A DNA stretch of 12,661 nt from JBEKTY01 sp049515555 (GTDB lineage Bacteria > Planctomycetota > Planctomycetia > Pirellulales > Thermoguttaceae). Below the pieces are notes generated by a model. It saw nothing but the letters and a program-made list of their open reading frames with translations. It was not told the DNA's origin and did not search any database. A program made the translations under genes and the position numbers. How positions within the stretch are numbered: position 1 is the stretch's first letter; the number at the start of each line of letters is the position of its first letter. The stretch covers positions 1-12,661 of the forward strand of contig JBEKTY010000200.1 in NCBI GenBank assembly GCA_049515555.1. The letters run 5' to 3'. Below, in pieces: positions 7,369 through 12,661 of the stretch.

Positions 7369-8391
7369 ATGGATAACGATAACCGGGCGGCCCGCTGGGC
7401 CGTCTACTGCCGCTGGTTCGCCACCGCGGGGGCGGGCCTGGTCCTCGTCGCCTGTTCGCTCCTGCTTCGGCCGGCGCTGGCCCAACCGAAGGCCGCCGAC
7501 AAGCCCCCTGCCGCCCGACCCGCCGAAGGGGCCACCTTGAGCCAACAGGAAATCGATCGCAAGGCCGAGGCCGCGCTGGCCGAGAGCGACCCGCAGCGGA
7601 AGGAGGCCGGCCCGACCGCCGCCGAGCAGGTCAACCAGACCTTCGACATCCTCAAGGATATCCACTGGGTCAGCCCGCACATGTGGGCCGTGTACGCCAT
7701 CCTCGGCGTCTCGCTCATCGCCGTGGCCTTCTGCATCGAGCGCCTGCTGGGCCTGCGGCGAAGCAAAGTCGTGCCCCGCGACTTGGTGGCCGGCCTGCGG
7801 ATGCTCGCCGCGCGGAAAGCCGAGTTCGACCTCCGCCATGCCCAACGCCTCGCCAAACAGTATCCTTCCTCGACCGCGGTCGTGGTCCGCGCCATGTTGG
7901 CCAGGGTGGGCCGGCCCGTGGCCGAAATCGACCAGGCCATGACCGAGGCCGCCGATCGCGAGGCCACCCGGCTGTATGCCAACGTCCGCTGGCAGAACCT
8001 GGCCTTCAACGTGGCCCCCATGCTGGGCCTGGCCGGCACCGTCCACGGCATGATCATCGCCTTCTTCGTTACGGCCCACATGCCCTTGGGGACCAACAAG
8101 ATGGAATCGCTGGCGACGGGCATTTACGCGGCGCTGGTGTGCACGCTGGCCGGCCTGCTGGTGGCGATTCCCGCCGGCGTCATGTCGCACTTTTTCGAGG
8201 GCCGCATCCTGCGGCTGTTCCAGGAGCTCGACGACCTCACGCGGTCGCTCATGCCGCACCTGGAGCGTTTCGAGGGCCGCACCCGCCTGAAAGGCCACGC
8301 CGAAAGCGGCCCCGTCGGCAGGGGCCTCGCCCAGCCCGCTGCCGCCGAATTCCTGCCCGAGCCCCCGGAAGATGACAACAGAAACCGCTAA
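7369..8391 (+). CDS. MotA/TolQ/ExbB family proton channel protein with exported N-terminal extension
   Basis: ExbB/TolQ proteins form the inner-membrane stator pentamer that uses the proton motive force. This 340-residue protein has a signal-peptide-like segment (about 10-38, ending RPALAQ), a polar Ala/Pro/Glu/Lys-rich stretch to about 103, then membrane segments near 105-123, 211-233 and 250-273. The family core is NVAPMLGLAGTVHGMIIAFF (T224 corresponds to E. coli ExbB T148) and GIYAALVCTLAGLLVAIPAG (T259 corresponds to T181). Where E. coli ExbB has the channel glutamate E176 (GIAEAL), this protein has alanine 254. The long exported N-terminus recalls the extended ExbB class, as in Pseudomonas and Serratia. 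The start at 7369 is preferred because AAGGA at 7356-7360 is 8 bases away; an ATG at 7363 is the alternative. The C-terminus after 300 is polar and should be cytoplasmic. Confidence 0.93.
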   Translation: MDNDNRAARWAVYCRWFATAGAGLVLVACSLLLRPALAQPKAADKPPAARPAEGATLSQQEIDRKAEAALAESDPQRKEAGPTAAEQVNQTFDILKDIHWVSPHMWAVYAILGVSLIAVAFCIERLLGLRRSKVVPRDLVAGLRMLAARKAEFDLRHAQRLAKQYPSSTAVVVRAMLARVGRPVAEIDQAMTEAADREATRLYANVRWQNLAFNVAPMLGLAGTVHGMIIAFFVTAHMPLGTNKMESLATGIYAALVCTLAGLLVAIPAGVMSHFFEGRILRLFQELDDLTRSLMPHLERFEGRTRLKGHAESGPVGRGLAQPAAAEFLPEPPEDDNRNR

Positions 8392-8393
8392 TG

Positions 8394-8453
8394 TACTCCT
8401 CACGCTCCGCGTGAGGTTTCGCCGCACGGCCTCACGCTCCGCGTGAGGAATAC
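8394..8453. repeat. Paired hairpin repeat between the ExbB-like and ExbD-like genes
   Basis: The 19-base palindrome CCTCACGCTCCGCGTGAGG occurs twice, at 8398-8416 and 8430-8448. Each copy folds into a perfect 8-bp stem with a TCC triloop. The flanks also pair (GTACT at 8394 with AATAC at 8449-8453, one mismatch), so the whole 60 bases form a larger inverted repeat. It is followed by two near-copies of CATAAAACCCCCGCC (8457-8471 and 8481-8494). It starts two bases after the ExbB stop codon, inside the presumed operon. Confidence 0.88.
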
Positions 8454-8518
8454 GACCATAAAACCCCCGCCTAAGTGACACATAAAACCCCGCCGCCGCC
8501 ACTGCCGGACTACCAGCT

Positions 8519-8947
8519 ATGCCCATTAAGATCAACAAGGGAACCGTCGTGATGCAGATTCCCGTGATCCCGCTGGTGGACACGGTCTTCAATCTGCTGA
8601 TTTTCTTCCTCGTGGCCACGAAGGTGGCCGAGGCGGAGCGGGAGCTGCCCATGATGCTGCCCGACGCCACCGAGGCCCAGGCCCTGACGACCAAGCCCCG
8701 CGAGATGATCATCAACATCGACGGCCAAGGCCGGTATTTCGTCAGCAGCCGGCCGGTGACCCTGCACGAGCTGGACCTGATCCTCAAGGCGGCGTGGGTC
8801 GATAACCACGGCCGCACTCCGGTCGTGTTCCGGGCCGACAAGCGCTGCCGCTGGGAGTTCGTCGTGGCCGCCATTAACGCCTGCCGAAAGAACAAAGTCC
8901 GCGATTATCGCGTCACCACTCGCGAGGCGCCAGTGGCTAGTGGCTAG
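8519..8947 (+). CDS. ExbD/TolR family biopolymer transport protein
   Basis: ExbD/TolR proteins have one N-terminal membrane helix inside the ExbB/TolQ pentamer and a small periplasmic domain. This protein has 142 residues, as expected. The helix is IPLVDTVFNLLIFFLVATKV (17-36), with the essential aspartate at D21 (E. coli ExbD D25) in the usual PLxDxxFxLLxFF setting. The periplasmic part shows the family pattern: MIINIDGQGRYFV, then LHELDLILKAA and a late TPVVFRADKRC strand, ending in KVRDYRV. The last residues PVASG are encoded by copies of the AGTGGCT heptamer repeat that follows, so the natural C-terminus was probably elsewhere. No strong Shine-Dalgarno sequence is visible before 8519; an ATG at 8552 would remove most residues before the helix and fits the family less well. 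Only one ExbD-like gene is present. Confidence 0.92.
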   Translation: MPIKINKGTVVMQIPVIPLVDTVFNLLIFFLVATKVAEAERELPMMLPDATEAQALTTKPREMIINIDGQGRYFVSSRPVTLHELDLILKAAWVDNHGRTPVVFRADKRCRWEFVVAAINACRKNKVRDYRVTTREAPVASG

Positions 8948-9023
8948 TGGCTAGTGGCTGGTGCCTAGTGGTGAGTGGTTAGTTATTCGGACTAGCCACT
9001 AGCCACGAGCCACCAGCCACTAA
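8932..9023. repeat. Heptamer tandem repeat forming a long imperfect inverted repeat
   Basis: Four perfect AGTGGCT units run from 8932 to 8959, followed by three degenerate units to 8980. From 8994 to 9021 the complementary unit AGCCACT recurs four times with small changes. As a result 8951-8983 pairs with 8991-9023 (27 of 33 positions) around the 7-base loop TATTCGG. The first units lie inside the end of the ExbD-like gene, whose stop codon (8945-8947) is made by the repeat. The element occupies most of the gap before the next gene. Confidence 0.9.
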
Positions 9024-9053
9024 CCCGACGCGGACGGAAAGGGTGTGTCGATC

Positions 9054-12000
9054 ATGGCCGGAACCTCTTCCCTCGGGCGAAGCCCAGCGGCCCGCAGCGT
9101 CGATTTCGACGAGCAGATGTGGCCCATCAACTGCGCGATCCTGATCCTGGCCGGATTTCTGGTGGGGATCGTCAAGGCCGGCAGCGATTTCGACGAGCCG
9201 CGCCTGCTCCTGAACGGCTACACGCACCTGCTCGGCGTGGCCCTTCTGGCGGGAGGGGCCTGCCTCATCGCCTATCGGCTGCGGGGCGCGACCCGCCGCC
9301 GGGTCCAATTGTGCCTCCTGTTGAGCCTCTTGGTTCACCTCTCGCTGGCCGTGTACGTTTACTGCAATCCCGTGCAATTGCCGCTCTTGGCGCAGGGCGG
9401 CGCCGGCGGCGGCGGCGGCGAGGAGCAGCCGGACGAGGAGCTTGTCGCCCCCGATTATCACTGGACGCAGGTCGAGGAGCCCGACGCCCCGCAGTCCTTC
9501 GAGACCCCGGTGGCGACCGTCGTCGAAGAGAGTGCACCGCCGAGCGACATTCAGCCGGGCGACATGACTCGGCCCGTGCCGGCGGCCGAGATCTCGCGTC
9601 CGGGCCCCGCCGCCGCGATGACGCCGTTGGGTCGTGGCGGGCCGGGCAGCCCGCTTGCCATCCGCCGCTCGGGCGCCATCGCCCCCGAGCAACCCCAGCC
9701 CATCCCCACCCTGGCCATGAACCGTCAGCCGACCGGGCCCGTGGAGCTGCCCAAGCTGGAGGCTGAGATTCCGCAGCCGCTGCCGCAGGCCCCGAAGTCG
9801 CCTGCCCCGCAGCCGCAAACCCCGCAGGTGGCGGCCGAGAAGCCGCAGGCCAACGTCGGGCCCGCCGGCTCGCCGACGGCGGCGGCCCCCTACCGGCCCC
9901 AAGTTATGGCGCGGATCGGCCCACAGCCCGAGCAGGCCCTGCCGGCCGGCCAGGCCGTGGCCCGCGCTGCACTGCGGCCTGCGCCGGGCACTGAGGCTGC
10001 GGCCCGGCTGGCCGCGGCCGCCGCACTATCGCCGCTCCCGCCCGGTGGACTGGCCCGCTCCGATCAGGGCGCTCTGAATTTGCCCGCCGGCGAGCTTCGC
10101 GAGCAAGTCGAGCTGGCCGCCGCGGCCGCTGCCGGGGCCGGCGGCTCGCCCGGCAGCCGGATCAAGCAAACCTCGCCGGTGGCCGTGACCGGCTCGCCCG
10201 ATTCGGCCGCCCCGCAGGGCCCGCAATTCGCCGCCGCCGGCAGCCAGGAACTGGGCGTCGGCTCGAGCCTCATTGCCACCCGCTCGGGCGTCTTCAGCGG
10301 TCGGGGAACTGCCCGGCCGTCGCTCGTGGGTTTCTGGGGCGACGACGACCTGCTGCTCAGACGCGGCGCGCCCGGCTCGCTGCTCGATCGGGGCGCCCCG
10401 CTGCCGGCTGCCGCCGCCCAACGGGCCACGGCCTCGCAGCCCTTCAACAGCGGATCGGGGCTCCGCCCCAGCCTCTCCGCCACGCTGCCCCGCACTCAAA
10501 CCGCTGAGGGAATCGATCTGCCCGTGACCGCCCTGCCTACCGGACCCATGGCCTCGGCCGGCGCCGGCGGCCGCTCCGCCGGGCGCGGCGGGCCCAGCGG
10601 CGCGCTCCAGCCCGGAGTGGCCGGCGCCGGGCGATCGATGGCCCCCGGCATGCCGGGCCGCGGCAATCCCATCGGCGCGGAATCAGCCGCCCTCGGTGCC
10701 CGCGCGGCGGCGCCGGCCGCGGTGGCGGCCTCGATTTCCGGCGAGACGGCCGGGCCGGGGATCATCGGCGGCCCGGCCCGCGTGGGACCGGCCGGTGGCC
10801 CGGGCGGCCCGGAACCGCCCGCAGCCATCGCTCGCACCGCAGCCAACCCCGAGCTTTCTGGCGTGGTCTTGGAAGCCGGGCCGGGGCAGCCGGCCATCGG
10901 ACCCGCCGCGACCACTGCCACCGGGCAGACCGGCGGCGCCAGCACCGGCCCGCGAACCGGCGGACCCGACTTCGCCGGCCCGGTCGTCAGCGGCCCGGGC
11001 CCGGCAATCGGCCGCCGGACGGGCGCTTCGGCCACCGGGCTGGGCGAACTTGTGGGGCCGGGCGATCTCCAGTCGCCCCAGCCCTCCGGCATCGCCGGCC
11101 GTCGCGCCCGGCAAGGCGACCAATGGTCGCAGCTAAGTCTCGCCACAGGGCCGGGCGGGATCGGCGCGCGGCAGTACGGGGGCGACCCCGGCCTGGAAGG
11201 ATCGGTCCGCGAGCCCACCGACTTCTATCGCCGCCGCGCCGGCCATCACGGCCTGAGCCTGGGCGAAGGCGGCGGATTCACCGAGCCCGCCATCGAGCTG
11301 GGCCTGGACTTCTTCGCCCGCGTGCAATTCCCCGACGGCCATTGGAGCCTCGACTCGCTGCCGGAAGGCCTGGCCTCGCCCTCCGCCGCCTTGGGGCAGA
11401 TGCGGGCCGATACCGCCGCCAGCGGCCTGGTCCTGCTGGGATACCTCGGCGCCGGCTACACGCACCAGGACGAAAAGCATCGCGACGTCGTCCGCCGCGG
11501 CGTGCAGTGGCTGGTGAAGCGACAGAAGGCCGACGGCGACCTGTTCGTCGGCGGCTCGCCGGCCACCCGCTTCTACAGTCACGGCATCGCGGCCATGGCC
11601 CTGTGCGAGGCCTACGGCATGACCCAGGACCCCGAACTCCGCGAGCCGGCCCAGAAGGCCATCGACTACATCGTCAGCACCCAGGACCCGCGCCGCGGCG
11701 GCTGGCGCTACGAGCCGGGACAGGACAGCGACACCTCGGTCACCGGCTGGCAGCTCCTGGCGCTCAAGAGCGCGCAGATGGCCGGGCTGACGGTACCCGA
11801 CGAGACCTTCCGCAAGATCGCCGGCTGGCTGGACCGCGCCCAAGGGCCGGCCAAGGACGGCCGCTATGTCTACAATCCCTGGAACCAGGACACCGCCGAG
11901 GAGCGCGGCGGCCGACTGCCCAGTCCCGCCATGACCGCCGAGGCCATGCTCATGCGGATGTACCTCGGCCAGCGCCGCGACAATCCGCAATTGCTGGAAG

Positions 12001-12323
12001 GCGCCGAGTTCCTCAAGGCCAACCTGCCCCAGGTCGGCACCCGCGAGCAGCCCCTGCGAAACTGCTACTACTGGTACTACGCCACGCAAGCCATGTTCGA
12101 AATGCAGGGCGAGTATTGGAAAACCTGGAACGACCAGATGGGCCCCCTGGCCAAGGCCGGCCAGGCCCAGGACGGCAATTGGAAGGGAAGCTGGCATCCG
12201 CTGGAACCCCTGCCCGACCGCTGGGGCCCGGCCGCCGGCCGCATCTACGTCACCGCCCTGCACCTGCTCATGCTCGAGGTCTACTACCGCCACCTGCCCC
12301 TCTTCCAGGAGCTGAGCAAGTAA
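9054..12323 (+). CDS. Giant TonB/TolA-like membrane protein with Pro/Ala/Gly-rich linker and C-terminal prenyltransferase/squalene-cyclase-type toroid domain
   Basis: From the ATG at 9054 the protein has 1089 residues (a GTG at 9045 would add three; GGAAAGGG at 9036-9043 can serve either). It has three parts. Membrane segments lie near 22-40, 55-75 and 85-104; the third, LCLLLSLLVHLSLAVYVY, contains S91xxxH95, matching the SxxxH of the TonB and TolA transmembrane helix. Residues about 112-735 form a Pro/Ala/Gly-rich, presumably disordered linker with an ordered-looking island near 423-446 (VGFWGDDDLLLRRG). Residues about 740-1089 form an alpha/alpha-toroid of the prenyltransferase/squalene-cyclase fold, with QW-like motifs (VQFPDGHWSL at 757, Q877-W884, QDGNW at 1039) and Trp/Tyr-rich helices. 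The class II cyclase DxDD motif is degenerate (D891-S-D893-T), and no thioester GCGEQ motif is seen, so a binding rather than enzymatic role is likely. It follows the ExbB- and ExbD-like genes, in the place of TolA or TonB. Confidence 0.92.
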   Translation: MAGTSSLGRSPAARSVDFDEQMWPINCAILILAGFLVGIVKAGSDFDEPRLLLNGYTHLLGVALLAGGACLIAYRLRGATRRRVQLCLLLSLLVHLSLAVYVYCNPVQLPLLAQGGAGGGGGEEQPDEELVAPDYHWTQVEEPDAPQSFETPVATVVEESAPPSDIQPGDMTRPVPAAEISRPGPAAAMTPLGRGGPGSPLAIRRSGAIAPEQPQPIPTLAMNRQPTGPVELPKLEAEIPQPLPQAPKSPAPQPQTPQVAAEKPQANVGPAGSPTAAAPYRPQVMARIGPQPEQALPAGQAVARAALRPAPGTEAAARLAAAAALSPLPPGGLARSDQGALNLPAGELREQVELAAAAAAGAGGSPGSRIKQTSPVAVTGSPDSAAPQGPQFAAAGSQELGVGSSLIATRSGVFSGRGTARPSLVGFWGDDDLLLRRGAPGSLLDRGAPLPAAAAQRATASQPFNSGSGLRPSLSATLPRTQTAEGIDLPVTALPTGPMASAGAGGRSAGRGGPSGALQPGVAGAGRSMAPGMPGRGNPIGAESAALGARAAAPAAVAASISGETAGPGIIGGPARVGPAGGPGGPEPPAAIARTAANPELSGVVLEAGPGQPAIGPAATTATGQTGGASTGPRTGGPDFAGPVVSGPGPAIGRRTGASATGLGELVGPGDLQSPQPSGIAGRRARQGDQWSQLSLATGPGGIGARQYGGDPGLEGSVREPTDFYRRRAGHHGLSLGEGGGFTEPAIELGLDFFARVQFPDGHWSLDSLPEGLASPSAALGQMRADTAASGLVLLGYLGAGYTHQDEKHRDVVRRGVQWLVKRQKADGDLFVGGSPATRFYSHGIAAMALCEAYGMTQDPELREPAQKAIDYIVSTQDPRRGGWRYEPGQDSDTSVTGWQLLALKSAQMAGLTVPDETFRKIAGWLDRAQGPAKDGRYVYNPWNQDTAEERGGRLPSPAMTAEAMLMRMYLGQRRDNPQLLEGAEFLKANLPQVGTREQPLRNCYYWYYATQAMFEMQGEYWKTWNDQMGPLAKAGQAQDGNWKGSWHPLEPLPDRWGPAAGRIYVTALHLLMLEVYYRHLPLFQELSK

Positions 12324-12335
12324 CCGGCGAGCCCC

Positions 12336-12661
12336 ATGCCTGATCTCGATACCAAGCTTCACCTGAACATGCTGAAAGGCTACAAGCGCCGCCACTCGTT
12401 GCCGGGGCGGTTGTGGCAAGCCGTCAAGCGGGCTGTCACCGAAAAAGAACTCTACGGCCTGGCATGGGGTGATCCCCAGCGCGTCGAGCCGCTGGGTTTC
12501 ATCCGCGACCGCTACGTCCTGCCTTACGTCCACACGGGCCAGGACGCCGTCGAAATCGGACCGGGCGGCGGACGCTGGACCCGCTCCCTCCTGGTCAGTA
12601 CAGCGACAAGACCAAGATCATGGCCCAGCTCAACTCGGCCTAATTTCTGGCAACCCTTTGG
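12336..12661 (+). CDS. SAM-dependent methyltransferase, N-terminal part (runs off the window, possibly disrupted)
   Basis: The gene begins 12 bases after the toroid protein stop codon, so it is probably in the same transcript. The first 85 residues read as the start of a small-molecule methyltransferase: a basic helical N-terminus, then FIRDRYVLPYV and the SAM-binding motif I DAVEIGPGGGRWTRSLL (about residues 68-84). After about position 12593 the frame stays open to the window end but reads Thr/Arg/Ser/Pro-rich residues that do not look like the expected motif II region. In the -1 frame the same bases read GQYSDKTKIMAQLNSA and stop at 12641-12643. This suggests a frameshift, a recombination junction or an assembly chimera near 12590. 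The substrate is unknown. Confidence 0.65.
   Translation, partial: MPDLDTKLHLNMLKGYKRRHSLPGRLWQAVKRAVTEKELYGLAWGDPQRVEPLGFIRDRYVLPYVHTGQDAVEIGPGGGRWTRSLLVSTATRPRSWPSSTRPNFWQPF

Noticed and set aside
8932..9023. CRISPR array
   Set aside because: The unit is only 7 bases with no spacers, and the second half is inverted.
8979..9902. Minus-strand frame of 307 codons opposite the N-terminal part of the toroid protein
   Set aside because: Arg/Gly/Leu-rich antisense translation that starts inside the coding region and runs into the heptamer repeat; no domain.
9054..12323. Annotation as squalene-hopene cyclase linked to ispH in one terpenoid pathway
   Set aside because: The DxDD catalytic motif is degenerate, the toroid is fused to membrane helices and a long linker, and ispH is a separate unit about 7 kb away.

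Overview
The window is GC-rich (estimated by eye at about two thirds G+C) and looks like a chromosomal piece of a planctomycete, most likely Pirellulales-like. The grounds are the gene content (a TPR protein, an ExbB/TolQ protein, an ExbD/TolR protein and a giant protein ending in a prenyltransferase/squalene-cyclase-type toroid) and the dense small palindromic repeats in almost every gap between genes. The taxonomic call is inference from gene content. No rRNA, tRNA, phage, transposase or CRISPR locus is visible.

Layout. Positions 3-614 hold the C-terminal part of an unrecognised Ala/Gly/Ser/Pro-rich protein that starts before the window. ispH (785-1711, +) encodes the last enzyme of the MEP isoprenoid pathway. 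A composite palindromic repeat (1720-1868) separates it from a convergent two-gene unit on the minus strand: a TerC/Alx-family membrane protein (3811-2864) followed, with a 4-base ATGA overlap, by an NAD-dependent sugar-nucleotide epimerase/dehydratase (2867-1884). A divergent intergenic region (3812-4258) has a sigma70-like promoter facing each way and a 29-bp perfect inverted repeat between them.

The right two thirds is a co-directional cluster on the plus strand: a secreted 1030-residue TPR protein (4259-7351), an ExbB/TolQ-type protein (7369-8391), an ExbD/TolR-type protein (8519-8947) and a 1089-residue protein (9054-12323) with three N-terminal membrane segments, a roughly 620-residue Pro/Ala/Gly-rich linker and a C-terminal toroid domain. 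The order resembles Tol-Pal or TonB systems (motor pair, then a transducer, plus a CpoB-like TPR protein). The third membrane segment of the giant protein carries an SxxxH motif like that of TonB and TolA. My main hypothesis is that this is a proton-motive-force-driven envelope machine whose transducer ends in a toroid domain instead of a TonB/TolA C-terminal domain. The ExbB protein appears to lack the glutamate of its proton path, while the ExbD aspartate is present.

The window ends in the first part of a SAM-dependent methyltransferase gene (12336 onward) whose sequence stops resembling the family just after motif I. Four intergenic gaps carry four different palindromic or tandem repeat families, one of which supplies the last codons of the exbD-like gene.
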